The translations under genes were made by a program, and so were the position numbers. A model generated the notes under the pieces. That model was not told the origin of the DNA, made no database searches, and worked only from the letters and a program-made list of their open reading frames with translations. A DNA stretch of 64,000 nucleotides. It comes from Leptospira bourretii. GTDB lineage: Bacteria; Spirochaetota; Leptospiria; Leptospirales; Leptospiraceae. Location of the stretch: assembly GCF_004770145.1 (NCBI RefSeq), contig NZ_RQFW01000015.1:96310-160309 (forward strand), in the 5' to 3' direction. Below are positions 9,510 to 19,069 of this stretch, piece by piece. Positions within the stretch are counted from its first letter, which is position 1. Every line of letters begins with the position of its first letter.

Positions 9510-10636
9510 AAACCAAACGAATTGGCCTTGATGCGAGGCCTCTTTCCACTCGAGTTTCTGGAGTGGGAAGATTGATTGCAGAAACACTAAAAGCTTTTCC
9601 ACACAAAGAAGAATATGATTTCTTTTTGTTTTCGCATTTACCCATTCACGAAGACCACAAAGCTGTATTGTCATTGTCTAATATCACTTGGGTGAATGGT
9701 GGGGGTTTTTTAAAATGGAAAGGTGGTTTGTATTACAATCTATACATTCCGTTTTATTTATTAAAACATCGTTTGGATCTTTTTTGGGGATCTCAACAAG
9801 TTTTACCACCTTTTTTGCCAAGTTCCTTAAAAGCAGTTCTTACATATTGTGATTTGGTTTTGTATTTGTATCCAGAAACTATGCGTTGGATCGCAAAAGT
9901 TCAACAAAGGTTATTTCAAAGATACTCTGTTAGGCGATCAAGTTTTATTCTATCGATTTCGAAACAAACAAGCACTGATATGTGTCTCAAATTTGGTTAT
10001 CCAGTGGATCAAACTGGTGTTTCGTATCCAGGTGTGAATCCGATCGAGATGACAAAACAATTGGAAACAAAAATTTCCAATCGAGTAAAAGATTTGGGAA
10101 CAGATTTTCTGTTATCAGTTTCCACAATTGAACCAAGAAAAAACTATCCATTTTTACTAGAAGTCTTTCGGGAATACCGTAAGACTGAACCACACCATTA
10201 CAGGCCTTGGGTGATTGTGGGAAAAATTGGATGGGAATCACCTGAGTTTATCGAAGAGTTATTACAAGAACGCAGTTTGTACAAAGACATCCATATTTTG
10301 GATTCTGTTTCTGATTCTGAATTACAACATCTCTACAAAAGAGCAGGTTTATTTGCTTTTGCCAGTAAATACGAAGGGTTTGGGATTCCCATGGCAGAAG
10401 CTATCTTTCATGGATTGAATTGTGTGGTTTCTGATATTCCCACATTTCATGAAATTGGAAAAGATGGAGTTACCTATCTTCCATACAAAACGAAAGAAGA
10501 TGCAAAACTTTGGGCCGAGACAATTAAAAAGTATTTTGAAAATCCGAAACCATTAACAGTATCAATTTCTGAATTTACTTGGGAAAACGCAGCAAAAATC
10601 ACAGAAGAAGTTTTTAGAAAGGTTTTAGAGGAATGA
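9503..10636 (+). CDS. Glycosyltransferase family 4 (GT-B fold)
   Basis: Cytoplasmic glycosyltransferase of 377 aa. The N-terminal half has the glycine-rich opening DARPLSTRVSGVGRLIAETL. The C-terminal donor-binding half begins at SVSTIEPRKNYPFLLEVF and holds KYEGFGIPMAEAIFHG, the EX7E-type nucleotide-sugar motif, and NCVVSDIPTFHEIGKDG. This is the pattern of mannosyl or rhamnosyl transferases working on surface polysaccharide. The ATG overlaps the end of the phosphatase gene, with AAAGGA just upstream. At its 3' end it overlaps the convergent minus-strand gene by 12 bases. The sugar and acceptor are not predictable. Confidence 0.88.
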   Translation: MVKTKRIGLDARPLSTRVSGVGRLIAETLKAFPHKEEYDFFLFSHLPIHEDHKAVLSLSNITWVNGGGFLKWKGGLYYNLYIPFYLLKHRLDLFWGSQQVLPPFLPSSLKAVLTYCDLVLYLYPETMRWIAKVQQRLFQRYSVRRSSFILSISKQTSTDMCLKFGYPVDQTGVSYPGVNPIEMTKQLETKISNRVKDLGTDFLLSVSTIEPRKNYPFLLEVFREYRKTEPHHYRPWVIVGKIGWESPEFIEELLQERSLYKDIHILDSVSDSELQHLYKRAGLFAFASKYEGFGIPMAEAIFHGLNCVVSDIPTFHEIGKDGVTYLPYKTKEDAKLWAETIKKYFENPKPLTVSISEFTWENAAKITEEVFRKVLEE

Positions 10637-11020
10637 GAATAATCCCTTCTTTTTTGTGACCACTCCAGAATAAAGAATTTTGGATTTGTCTGACTTTGGA
10701 AGGACGTGCAAATGAAACCGGTCTTTTGTCATGGCTTGGATTTCACATTCCCAGTCGGCATTTTGTGCCACCAATTTGACTCGGTCACAAAGCACTTCCG
10801 ATTCTAGAATCCAAACAAATGAAAATTCAGATTTTCCACGTTTGAAATGAGTTTTGATTTCTTTGGAATTTGCTTTCCAGGTAACGGTTGTTTCATCCCC
10901 TGTTTCATAGGGTTGAACGCTCGAGGGAATCATAGAAATTCCTTTCCCTGTCCAGTTTCCCTTTACGTAATCATTCCATTCGTCTAAGTTGGAGAAGTAA
11001 TTGTAAATCAATGAATTCAA
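10625..11020 (-). CDS. Conserved hypothetical protein
   Basis: Protein of 131 aa with no recognised family. It is mostly beta-like, with several tryptophans (W15, W22) and alternating charged strands such as SEFSFVWILESEVLCDRVKLV, which could suit a small lipocalin- or START-like barrel, but that is a guess. There is no signal peptide or membrane segment. The reading frame starts with TTG at 11020 or TTG at 11011. It faces the TlpA-like gene head to head with overlapping starts, and its end overlaps the glycosyltransferase end by 12 bases. The long open frame opposite no other gene and the protein-like composition support it as real. Confidence 0.6.
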   Translation of the reverse strand: MNSLIYNYFSNLDEWNDYVKGNWTGKGISMIPSSVQPYETGDETTVTWKANSKEIKTHFKRGKSEFSFVWILESEVLCDRVKLVAQNADWECEIQAMTKDRFHLHVLPKSDKSKILYSGVVTKKKGLFSFL

Positions 11021-11544
11021 ATAATATGACCCAAACTTTGCGATACGTTAAATCCAGTTTTTATCTAATGATTCTCCTTTCTCTCCTTTTTTGTAAACCA
11101 GAGGGAGAACCTAACGATTTTTATCCTGAACCACTCCAAACAATCCAAGGTAATCCAGAACGAATGGAGGATTGGAAAGGGAAGGTTGTTGTATTAGATT
11201 TTTGGGCCACTTGGTGTGAACCTTGTGCAAAGGCAGTACCGACGATCAACAAATGGAAATCCTCTGTTTCCGAAAAGGACTTTGTCTTTCGAGGAATCAA
11301 CACTGACACAACGGAGCCGTTGGAAAAAATTAAAAAGGATATGGATCGATTGAAGATGAGTTACCCCACCTTACTGGATAAAGACTGGAAAATGACAGAT
11401 TTTTATCATGTAGAAGGAATTCCTTGCCTTCTTGTCTTTGATCGGTCAGGAAAAATTGTGTATCGGCAGTACGGACTGATTGGGTCTGACCTTTCAGGAC
11501 TTGTCATTCGTTCACATGTTTGGGCAAACTCTGATCTGCCATAA
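11011..11544 (+). CDS. TlpA-like thioredoxin-fold lipoprotein
   Basis: Envelope thiol-disulphide protein, 177 aa. A hydrophobic N-terminus (about 15-27) ends in LSLLFC with C28 as likely lipidation site, a spirochaete-style lipobox. The thioredoxin domain follows: VVVLDFWATWCEPCAKAVP gives the active-site pair C69 and C72, and EGIPCLLVFD contains the cis-proline. This is the TlpA/ResA/AhpC-TSA layout of extracytoplasmic reductants, which keep cytochrome c or other exported cysteines reduced. A second in-frame ATG at 11026 is an equally possible start. Its start region overlaps that of the divergent hypothetical gene, leaving no separate promoter space. Confidence 0.85.
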   Translation: MNSNNMTQTLRYVKSSFYLMILLSLLFCKPEGEPNDFYPEPLQTIQGNPERMEDWKGKVVVLDFWATWCEPCAKAVPTINKWKSSVSEKDFVFRGINTDTTEPLEKIKKDMDRLKMSYPTLLDKDWKMTDFYHVEGIPCLLVFDRSGKIVYRQYGLIGSDLSGLVIRSHVWANSDLP

Positions 11545-11679
11545 TTGTGCAATGCGAAACAACATTTTGATTTTCCATTGAATTCAATGACAAGATTGAA
11601 AATGTCTTGACTCATGTTCGTTAAAAAAGTCCCTTAAAGATACCTTTTTACGTTTTCTTTTGAGAAAGGAGTCAGAATA

Positions 11680-13614
11680 ATGCCAGCCAATTTGCCCGAA
11701 CTCTTCCAGCAGAGTGCTGAAAAATTTGGGAACCGCCCCGCGTTCGTCAGTAAAGACGAATCTAAGTCCTATCAACCCGTCACTTTTAAAGAAGTATATG
11801 ATCTTGGTATCAACTTAGCAGAAGCTCTCATCGATTTGGGTGTAGCTGCTAAGGAAAATGTTGCCTTGCTTGCTGATAACCGATTGGAATGGATTGTTTC
11901 CGATTATGGAATCCTCATGGCCGGTGCAGCAGATGTTCCTCGCGGAACCGACATTACCGATTCAGAAATTGCTTATATTCTAAACCATTGTGAAGCAAAG
12001 GTGATTTTTCTTGAGAATGATAAAATGCTCGAGAAATTCCAAAAGAACCGCTCTCAATTAGAATTTGCAAAAACACTCATTGTTATGGATAAAAAATCCA
12101 CTGCCACTGGTGTTTTAAAACTTTATGATCTAATTGAAAAGGGAAAAGAACTCCGCGCAAAAGGTTCTAAAAAAGCAGAAGAGCGAATGAAAGCAATCGC
12201 TCCTGATGACCTCTTTACAATTATTTACACTTCTGGAACGACAGGGATGCCAAAAGGTGTTATGTTGAAACATAGCAACATGATCCACCAAACATCCGTC
12301 ATTCTAGGTAGTATGATCGAAATCAAACAAGATGAAAGAATGTTGTCGATCCTTCCTGTTTGGCACGTATTCGAAAGAGTTTTTGAGTATCTAGCCATTG
12401 CGGCAGGTTGTGCGACATACTACACCAACGTTCGTGATTTGCGAGATGACATGAAAAAGGCTAAACCTACTTTTATGGCTTCTGCGCCAAGACTTTGGGA
12501 AAGTATCTACAACGGAATTTATACAAGAATCAACGATCCAAAACAAACTCCAGCTCTACGCCGAGGTTTGTTCAATTTGGCTTATTTTTTCTCAAAACAT
12601 TTTAATGCCGCTACAAGGTTTTTAAAAGGAAACCAAGTGGATTACGTGGGAAGAAATCCCATTGTTTCCCTTTTCAAAGGTTTTTACTATTTAGCTGTGG
12701 CGATCATTTTGGCCATTCCATATTTCCTTTTGGATTTAGTGGTTCTTTCCAAAATCCGTGAGGCAACGGGTGGGGAACTGAAAGCTTCAGTTTCCGGTGG
12801 TGGAGCTCTCCAAAGACATGTGGATGCTTTCTTCAATGATATTGGAATCAATGTTTTGGAAGGGTATGGAATGACGGAAACTTCTCCGGTCATCTCGGTT
12901 CGTACTTTCAAAAAATTAGTCCAAGGTTCAGTTGGGGTCATCACTCCAGAAACTTCCGTTCAAATCCGTGATGATTTGGGAAAGGTTCTCACTCATGTAG
13001 ACGCCAACCAAAAACTCATTTCTGGAAAATATGGGGCTCGTGGGGTCATCCACATCCGTGGACCACAAGTGATGAAAGGGTATTATAAAAATCCAGAAAC
13101 CACTGCTAAGGTTCTAAAGGATGGTTGGATGGATACGGGAGATATTGGAATGTTCAATTTCAAAAAGACCCTGACCATCACTGGCCGTGCGAAAGATACG
13201 GTAGTTCTCCTTGGTGGAGAAAACGTAGAACCAGTTCCAATTGAGGACAAACTGACAGAGTCTCCTTATATTGCACAAGTGATGGTGATTGGACAAGACC
13301 AAAAGAATTTGGGAGCACTTGTGGTTCCTGATTTTGATAAGTTGACTGAGTGGGCAAAAGAAAACGGAATTTCTGAGACTGACAAACAGAAACTCATTGA
13401 AAATCCGAAGGTTCTCGATTTCTACAAAAAGGAAATCAAAGCCCTAAACAATACCAAAACTGGATTTAAATCTTTTGAACAGGTAACTCCTTTTATCCTC
13501 ATTACCAAAACCTTTGAGGTGGGCGATGAGTTGACAAACCTATTCAAAATGAAACGCCACTTGATCACAGAAAAATACAAAGATAAAATTGCTGCTTTGT
13601 ATGCTGGTGATTAA
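11680..13614 (+). CDS. Long-chain fatty-acid--CoA ligase (AMP-forming)
   Basis: ANL-superfamily enzyme activating fatty acids to acyl-CoA via acyl-AMP, 644 aa. The phosphate-binding motif [11 protein letters not shown] lies at about 183-193, followed by [13 protein letters not shown], the A5 motif [13 protein letters not shown] and the A8 region [25 protein letters not shown]. This set is typical of the FAA1/FadD15-type long-chain synthetases. A strong AAAGGAG ribosome binding site precedes the ATG by 8 bases. A hydrophobic stretch at about 330-355 may associate it with the membrane. Leptospira grows on long-chain fatty acids as main carbon source, which gives the gene a clear metabolic place. 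A terminator follows at once, so it is probably monocistronic. Confidence 0.92.
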   Translation: MPANLPELFQQSAEKFGNRPAFVSKDESKSYQPVTFKEVYDLGINLAEALIDLGVAAKENVALLADNRLEWIVSDYGILMAGAADVPRGTDITDSEIAYILNHCEAKVIFLENDKMLEKFQKNRSQLEFAKTLIVMDKKSTATGVLKLYDLIEKGKELRAKGSKKAEERMKAIAPDDLFTIIYTSGTTGMPKGVMLKHSNMIHQTSVILGSMIEIKQDERMLSILPVWHVFERVFEYLAIAAGCATYYTNVRDLRDDMKKAKPTFMASAPRLWESIYNGIYTRINDPKQTPALRRGLFNLAYFFSKHFNAATRFLKGNQVDYVGRNPIVSLFKGFYYLAVAIILAIPYFLLDLVVLSKIREATGGELKASVSGGGALQRHVDAFFNDIGINVLEGYGMTETSPVISVRTFKKLVQGSVGVITPETSVQIRDDLGKVLTHVDANQKLISGKYGARGVIHIRGPQVMKGYYKNPETTAKVLKDGWMDTGDIGMFNFKKTLTITGRAKDTVVLLGGENVEPVPIEDKLTESPYIAQVMVIGQDQKNLGALVVPDFDKLTEWAKENGISETDKQKLIENPKVLDFYKKEIKALNNTKTGFKSFEQVTPFILITKTFEVGDELTNLFKMKRHLITEKYKDKIAALYAGD

Positions 13615-13638
13615 GGATTAAGAAGGTTTAAATTTCTA

Positions 13639-13666
13639 CCGCCCAGAGAAATTCCGGGCGGTTTTT
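13639..13666 (+). terminator. Rho-independent terminator after acyl-CoA ligase
   Basis: Perfect GC stem CCGCCC (13639-13644) and GGGCGG (13656-13661) around an 11-base loop, followed by TTTTT (13662-13666). It begins 25 bases after the ligase stop. Confidence 0.85.
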
Positions 13667-13703
13667 CCTCTTCCCTTTTTCCCTTCCCGTCGATATACTA
13701 ACT

Positions 13704-14375
13704 GTGAATCGATCGGACGGATCTTTAGTTTCCTCATCTACAGGCGTTTTTTACCCCTACCAACACCAGGACTTTTATGCGATGGATTCTTTGTTTTTAT
13801 CGCACATGAAACAAGAAGAGGTTTGGGACTTCCAATCTGTGACCCAAGTGCATCTCGGTTTTTTAGGATTTCTTACCTTAAGAGGTTTTTTACGGGAGAA
13901 TTTATCCTTACCCAAACTCCAAGTGAAAGGTCTTTCGAAACATTGGAAAACATACTTAGCCAAAGTAAATTTTTTTGGAAAAGGGGTCCCTTGGGAATCC
14001 CAAGAATTCATTCCCAATTTAGTTTCTGATTCTCTCATCCCAGCCCTTACCTTTGGAGGGAAAGGGCATTGGGTTCGTGAATTTCACTGGGAGAGGGTGG
14101 AGAAAGATACAACTTCGGTTTTCTTTTCTGCAACCAACAAACAAAGCGAAGGTGACATCGCCATCAGTGATTTGATGAAAGATTTTTTACAATATTCTCA
14201 AACCCATCACTACTTGGAGCGGGCATACATCCGCAAAGAAAACTCTAGTTATTTGTATTTGAATTCAAAAGAAACGAACCCAAGGGTGTTTTTTCGCGAA
14301 AACCCAACGGATTTACCCGAATTTTTATTTTTAGTGGCAGAGTTAAAAACGAAGTCTTCTACTCACTCAAATTAA
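13704..14375 (+). CDS. Conserved hypothetical protein
   Basis: Cytosolic-looking protein of 223 aa starting with GTG at 13704; no clear ribosome binding site is seen, so the start is uncertain. No known motif is recognised. It has many aromatic residues (for example GVFYPYQHQDFYAMD and HWVREFHWERV) and a mixed alpha/beta composition without signal or membrane segments. It follows the ligase terminator, so it should have its own promoter in the 37 bases between. Its 3' end overlaps the convergent LON-domain gene by 17 bases. The uninterrupted frame and its placing between well-spaced genes support it as a gene of unknown function. Confidence 0.6.
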   Translation: MNRSDGSLVSSSTGVFYPYQHQDFYAMDSLFLSHMKQEEVWDFQSVTQVHLGFLGFLTLRGFLRENLSLPKLQVKGLSKHWKTYLAKVNFFGKGVPWESQEFIPNLVSDSLIPALTFGGKGHWVREFHWERVEKDTTSVFFSATNKQSEGDIAISDLMKDFLQYSQTHHYLERAYIRKENSSYLYLNSKETNPRVFFRENPTDLPEFLFLVAELKTKSSTHSN

Positions 14376-14967
14376 GGCCAAGTAAAACCGCTTTGAGAAG
14401 TTCTGCTTTGGTTTCCAAATGAGTGGTTTCTAAAATGGTTTGTTTGGTTTTAAAATCAAAATAAATAAGTGAGGCGATAAAATCCACCGGATAGGGATGG
14501 ACTAAAATTTGATTCATTTTCAAAATTAAATCTTCTTCGGCACCTTCAGCAAGTAAGATCCGTTTGGTGAGAACAAGTAACTCTTCTATTTTTTCTTTTA
14601 ATGTTTCCGAAACATTTTTATTTCTTTGGTGTTCCCTACGGACAATTTGTGCAATATAAAACGGCTCTGTGGAATCCAAACTAACAATCTCAGCCGTCCC
14701 AATCCCTTCTAAAATGATATTGGATCTCCCATCAGGTAAGGATTCTTTTTGGATGATATGCCCATACCCCACAACTTCTGGGATGGGAGGGAGTCCCGCA
14801 CCAATCCAATTTTTCGGGTAGGGAGCCATTCCCAATTCCCCACCATTTTCCATACAAAAGTCGAGCATCATCCGGTATCTGGGTTCGAAGATATGGAGAG
14901 GCAAAAACATTCCCGGAAACAGAAATACATCTGGCAAAGGAAAGAGAGGTAAGGGGAAGGTTGACAC
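14359..14967 (-). CDS. LON peptidase substrate-binding domain protein
   Basis: Stand-alone Lon N-domain protein, 202 aa, without AAA or protease parts. The start MSTFPLPLFPLPDVFLFPGMFLPLHIFEPRYRMM is the hallmark of the family (PLFPLxxVLFPGxxLPLxIFExRYxxM). Later VVGYGHIIQKESLPDGRSNIILEGIGTAEIV matches the beta-rich part of the Lon N-domain, and the C-terminal third is helical. Such proteins bind peptides or partners and are common in bacteria, but no enzymatic role is established. It is divergent from the heptose kinase gene, with 54 bases between the starts. Confidence 0.88.
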   Translation of the reverse strand: MSTFPLPLFPLPDVFLFPGMFLPLHIFEPRYRMMLDFCMENGGELGMAPYPKNWIGAGLPPIPEVVGYGHIIQKESLPDGRSNIILEGIGTAEIVSLDSTEPFYIAQIVRREHQRNKNVSETLKEKIEELLVLTKRILLAEGAEEDLILKMNQILVHPYPVDFIASLIYFDFKTKQTILETTHLETKAELLKAVLLGLNLSE

Positions 14968-15021
14968 AGAGAAAGGTTTTAGATTCTCTGTTTAGTTGTA
15001 AACCAATTCAAGGATCTGGCT

Positions 15022-16041
15022 TTGTTGAAAATAAAGAAAACTTCACTCCGTAAATCATTTGAGGATTTAGGCAAAATCAAAGTGCTTGTGATCGGAGATT
15101 TGATTTTGGATGAGTATTTGATTGGTTCTGTGGAACGAATTTCCCCAGAAGCACCAGTTCCAGTCGTTTGGGTTCGCAACGAAAAACAATCCTTAGGTGG
15201 ATCGGGCAATGTCGTTCAAAACTTATCTTCCATTGGAGTTTCGGGTGTTGTGTTTGGAAGGATTGGAGAGGACAAAGCAGGAGAATCTTTGGAAGGACTA
15301 CTCCGTTCCCATTCCGTTGCAGAAAACGATTTAGTATTATTAAAATCCAAAACTTTACCTACCATTTTAAAAACAAGGATCATTGCCACCCACCAACAGA
15401 TTTGCCGGGTAGACCGGGAGGAAGTGGTTCCTCTCACCAAAGAAGAAGAAAGTTCCGTTCTCAATCAATTGGAGATAAAACTAAAAGAATGTTCTGCTGT
15501 GATTTTATCAGATTATGATAAAGGTTATCTCACACCTTCTTTGATTCAATCGGTGATTCGACTTTGTAACCGAGAAAATAAAATTGTGACGGTGGACCCA
15601 CAAGTCAGTCATTTTTTCCTATACCAAAATATTCATATTATGACACCCAACCACCATGAAGCAGGGAAGGCATTGGGTAGAAAACTAATTAGTGATTCTG
15701 AAATTGAATCTGCTTGTCGAGAAATTTCAGAAAAACTCACACCCGAAGCCATGATGATCACTCGAGGGGAAAAAGGGATGTCTATTTTTGAGAGAAAAAC
15801 GGACTCCTTTTATCATATCCCCACTGTTGCCAGAGAAGTATTTGATGTGACAGGTGCGGGAGATACAGTCATTACCACTTACACTGCCTTTGTGGCTACC
15901 GGAATGTCCATCGCTGATGCAGCTCTTATATCCAATGTGAGTGCAGGGATCGTTGTTGGTAAGTTAGGTGCTGCCACCGTCACACAACCGGAAATTGAAG
16001 AAGCTTTGCAAACACTAGGTTATTTGGATGTAAACCAATGA
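15022..16041 (+). CDS. rfaE1: D-glycero-beta-D-manno-heptose-7-phosphate kinase (RfaE1/HldE N-domain)
   Basis: PfkB-family sugar kinase, 339 aa, equivalent to the N-terminal half of E. coli HldE. VLVIGDLILDEYLIGSVERISPEAPVPV and GGSGNVVQNL are the substrate-side motifs; DVTGAGDTVITTYTAF (about 275-290) holds the anion hole and catalytic aspartate. It phosphorylates heptose 7-phosphate at C1 on the way to ADP-heptose for LPS core. It starts with TTG (two TTG codons in tandem). The stop overlaps the ATG of the nucleotidyltransferase gene by 4 bases, so the two halves of HldE are separate, translationally coupled genes. Confidence 0.93.
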   Translation: MLKIKKTSLRKSFEDLGKIKVLVIGDLILDEYLIGSVERISPEAPVPVVWVRNEKQSLGGSGNVVQNLSSIGVSGVVFGRIGEDKAGESLEGLLRSHSVAENDLVLLKSKTLPTILKTRIIATHQQICRVDREEVVPLTKEEESSVLNQLEIKLKECSAVILSDYDKGYLTPSLIQSVIRLCNRENKIVTVDPQVSHFFLYQNIHIMTPNHHEAGKALGRKLISDSEIESACREISEKLTPEAMMITRGEKGMSIFERKTDSFYHIPTVAREVFDVTGAGDTVITTYTAFVATGMSIADAALISNVSAGIVVGKLGAATVTQPEIEEALQTLGYLDVNQ

Positions 16042-16526
16042 GTTTTTATGATACATTAAATTCAAAAATTGTTTCTTTCGATCAAATTGAATCCAAAAGA
16101 AAGGCTTTGGAAGGGAAACGAATTGTATTTACCAATGGGTGTTTTGATATTTTGCACCCAGGCCATGTGAGTTACTTAGCCCAAGCAAGGGATTTGGGGG
16201 ATTTGTTGTGGATTGGGGTCAATGAAGATGCAAGTGTTAGGCGACTTAAAGGAGAATCAAGACCCGTCAATTCTTGCGAAGATAGAATGTTTGTACTTGC
16301 AGGACTCTCTTCGGTTGATTTTGTTTCTTCTTTTGCAGAAGATACGCCACTTGAAATTTTGAAAAAAGTAAAACCATCTATCCATTCCAAGGGTGGGGAC
16401 TACCAAGTGGAAACCCTTCCGGAATACCAAATTTTAAAAGAGATGGGAGCGGATATTCAAATTTTGCCTTTTGTCTCAGGAAAATCCACAACCAAGATTT
16501 TAGAAAAAGCCAAATCTCCTTCCTAA
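16038..16526 (+). CDS. rfaE2: D-glycero-beta-D-manno-heptose 1-phosphate adenylyltransferase (RfaE2)
   Basis: Cytidylyltransferase-fold enzyme, 162 aa, matching the C-terminal half of HldE. The nucleotide-binding motif GCFDILHPGH lies at 34-43, and SRPVNSCEDRMFVLAGLSSVDFV is the conserved middle; the second motif region is KSTTKILEK near the end. It makes ADP-heptose from heptose 1-phosphate and ATP in the cytosol. The ATG overlaps the stop of the kinase gene (ATGA). With kdsA and lpt genes just downstream, this is part of an LPS inner-core supply block. Confidence 0.93.
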   Translation: MSFYDTLNSKIVSFDQIESKRKALEGKRIVFTNGCFDILHPGHVSYLAQARDLGDLLWIGVNEDASVRRLKGESRPVNSCEDRMFVLAGLSSVDFVSSFAEDTPLEILKKVKPSIHSKGGDYQVETLPEYQILKEMGADIQILPFVSGKSTTKILEKAKSPS

Positions 16527-16589
16527 ACGTATTGATTTTGGACCCAAATCTCGCCACTCTGTAAAAAACATTCTTTTTTGAGGTCCATT

Positions 16590-18212
16590 TTGTCCAAGAC
16601 CAGATATATTTTTATTACCGGTGGCGTTTCCTCTTCTTTAGGAAAAGGGGTTACCGTTGCAGCTCTCGGTTGTTTGTTAGAAGCCAGGGGTTATACCGTC
16701 TCTTTACAAAAAATGGATCCCTATATCAACATTGACCCAGGTACGATGAGTCCGTACCAACATGGGGAAGTGTATGTGACGGAAGACGGAGCAGAAACAG
16801 ATTTAGATTTAGGATATTACGAAAGATTTACAAAATCTAAATTTTCTAGAAAAAATTCCGTATCCACAGGCCAAATTTATCATGCGGTGATTGAAAGGGA
16901 AAGAAAAGGTGATTACTTAGGAAGAACCGTACAGGTTGTACCACATATCACTAATGAAATTCGAAACCGAATTTATAACTTAACACGAGACCAAGAAACG
17001 GATTTTGTAATTGTGGAAATTGGAGGAACGGTTGGTGACATTGAATCTGTTCCTTTTCTAGAAGCCATCAGGCAAATGCGTTATGAACATGGTGCAAGCC
17101 AAGTATTGTTTTTGCATTTAACTCTTGTTCCGACCATTACGGCAGCGGGCGAAGCAAAAACGAAACCAACACAACACTCGGTAAAAGAACTTCTAGCTCT
17201 TGGAATCCAACCAGACATTTTGATTTGCCGTATCAATAAACCAATGTCCAAAGAGATGAAAAATAAAATTTCTCTCTTTTGTAACGTAAAAGAACAAAAT
17301 GTAATCTCTGCAGTTGATATTGATACTTCGATTTATGAAATTCCTCTTATGTATCGGGAAGATAAATTAGATGAAGTGGTTTTAAACGCACTTGGTATGG
17401 ATCTCCGTAAACTAAATTTTTCCCAGTGGGAAAATATGGTCAAAAAGATTCGAAATACAAAAAAGACCGTAAAAGTAGCGTTAATTGGAAAGTATATTTC
17501 CTTACAAGATGCCTATCGTTCTGTTTATGAATCTCTTGCTCATGGTGGGATTGCCAATGACGTAGAAGTAAACGTTGTTAAAATCAATCCAGAAGATATT
17601 GATTCTAAAAATATCAAAGAACTCCTCAAAGGTGTTCATGGAGTTTTGGTTCCTGGTGGATTTGGGGAACGTGGGATTGAAGGAAAAATTGCTGCAATTC
17701 ATTATGCAAGAACCAAACAAATTCCTTTTTTCGGAATTTGTTTAGGGATGCAGTGCGCCGTGATTGAATTTGCGAGAAATGTTCTTGGTTTCAAAGATGC
17801 AAACTCTACAGAATTTAAACCCAATGTAGAATACCCTGTGATTTCAATGATTGAAGAACAAAAAGAAATCGAACGAATGGGCGGAACCATGCGTCTTGGC
17901 GCATACCCTTGTATTGTCAAAAAGGGAAGTCTTGCTTATTCGGAATACAAAGCAGAACGTATTTCCGAACGACACAGACATCGCTTCGAATTCACTTTGC
18001 GTTATAAAGATGATTTTGAGAAAAAAGGAATGAATTTGGCTGGCTTTTCGCCTGATGGAAGTTTGGCGGAAATTGTAGAAGTGGCCAACCATCCTTGGTT
18101 TGTTGGTGTTCAGTTCCATCCAGAATTTCAATCCAAACCGACTGACCCACATCCACTATTTGCTGGGTTCATTCGAGCAGCATCCAAATTAGCTAAAAAA
18201 ACGGAGGATTAA
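16590..18212 (+). CDS. pyrG: CTP synthase
   Basis: Glutamine-hydrolysing CTP synthase, 540 aa from the TTG at 16590. That start is chosen because GAGG (16580-16583) sits 6 bases before it; a TTG at 16578 in the same frame would add four residues but destroys this spacing. The synthetase domain opens with YIFITGGVSSSLGKG; most relatives have GGVVSSLGKG. The glutaminase domain holds the nucleophile in FFGICLGMQCAV and the histidine and glutamate in VGVQFHPEF. It converts UTP to CTP, needed among other things for CMP-Kdo, which fits the kdsA gene one base downstream. Confidence 0.95.
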   Translation: MSKTRYIFITGGVSSSLGKGVTVAALGCLLEARGYTVSLQKMDPYINIDPGTMSPYQHGEVYVTEDGAETDLDLGYYERFTKSKFSRKNSVSTGQIYHAVIERERKGDYLGRTVQVVPHITNEIRNRIYNLTRDQETDFVIVEIGGTVGDIESVPFLEAIRQMRYEHGASQVLFLHLTLVPTITAAGEAKTKPTQHSVKELLALGIQPDILICRINKPMSKEMKNKISLFCNVKEQNVISAVDIDTSIYEIPLMYREDKLDEVVLNALGMDLRKLNFSQWENMVKKIRNTKKTVKVALIGKYISLQDAYRSVYESLAHGGIANDVEVNVVKINPEDIDSKNIKELLKGVHGVLVPGGFGERGIEGKIAAIHYARTKQIPFFGICLGMQCAVIEFARNVLGFKDANSTEFKPNVEYPVISMIEEQKEIERMGGTMRLGAYPCIVKKGSLAYSEYKAERISERHRHRFEFTLRYKDDFEKKGMNLAGFSPDGSLAEIVEVANHPWFVGVQFHPEFQSKPTDPHPLFAGFIRAASKLAKKTED

Positions 18213-18213
18213 G

Positions 18214-19059
18214 ATGTACGATTTAATTGAAGAAAGAGAATTTTTCGGTAAAAAAATCGGGGGTCGAAATCCCTTTTTCCTCATTTCCGGACCATGTGTG
18301 ATGGAAAACAAAGACTTACTCGACAGAGTTTGTGGCGAGATGAAAGCCATTTGCGATGACTTGGGGATTGTTTATATTTTTAAATCTTCCTTTGATAAAG
18401 CCAACAGGTCTTCTATTAATTCTTACAGGGGACCTGGTTTGGAAGAAGGAAGAAAACTTCTAGATTTTATCAAAAACAAATACAATGTTCCTGTGCTCAC
18501 AGACATTCATGAAACCATCCAAGTAGATCCATTAAAAGACACGGTTGATATTTTTCAAATTCCAGCTTTCCTTAGCCGCCAAACTGATCTCATTGCAAAG
18601 GCAGCGGAAACGGGAAAATGGGTGAATGTAAAAAAAGGCCAGTTTATGGCACCGGATGACACCCGTCATATCAAAACAAAAATCCAAGAATCAGGATCTG
18701 AAAGGTATATGGTAACCGAAAGGGGAGCTAGTTTCGGATACGGAAATCTAGTGTTTGACTTACGTGGAATTCCAATGATGCACAAACATGGAATTCCGAT
18801 TGTATTTGATGCCACTCATTCCGCACAACTTCCGGGGGCTGCAGGGAATATCACTGGTGGGGTTCGTGAATTCATCCCTCATATGGTGCGTGGTGCCGTA
18901 TCTGTTGGTGTGGAAGGACTTTTTATGGAAGTCCATCCTGATCCAGAGAAGGCACTTTCTGATGCCACCACTCAGTTTCCACTAGCAAAGGCAAAAAATC
19001 TTTTAACACAACTTCTCGAACTCGATCGTTTGGTTAAAACCAAGTTTTTAGAGGCCTAA
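18214..19059 (+). CDS. kdsA: 3-deoxy-8-phosphooctulonate synthase (Kdo-8-P synthase)
   Basis: Condenses phosphoenolpyruvate with arabinose 5-phosphate to Kdo-8-phosphate for LPS/lipid A inner core; 281 aa, usual length. Motifs: LISGPCVMENKDLL (substrate phosphate binding), IFKSSFDKANRSS, PVLTDIHE, and FDATHSAQLPG with GVEGLFMEVHPDPEKALSDATTQ near the end. The NxxR segment 'KANRSS' is the conserved phosphate/substrate loop of the family. Start ATG follows the pyrG stop by one base, with GGAGG just upstream. It is in the same operon as lptC, so synthesis and export of LPS precursors are co-expressed. Confidence 0.95.
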   Translation: MYDLIEEREFFGKKIGGRNPFFLISGPCVMENKDLLDRVCGEMKAICDDLGIVYIFKSSFDKANRSSINSYRGPGLEEGRKLLDFIKNKYNVPVLTDIHETIQVDPLKDTVDIFQIPAFLSRQTDLIAKAAETGKWVNVKKGQFMAPDDTRHIKTKIQESGSERYMVTERGASFGYGNLVFDLRGIPMMHKHGIPIVFDATHSAQLPGAAGNITGGVREFIPHMVRGAVSVGVEGLFMEVHPDPEKALSDATTQFPLAKAKNLLTQLLELDRLVKTKFLEA

Positions 19060-19069
19060 AGCAACTTCT

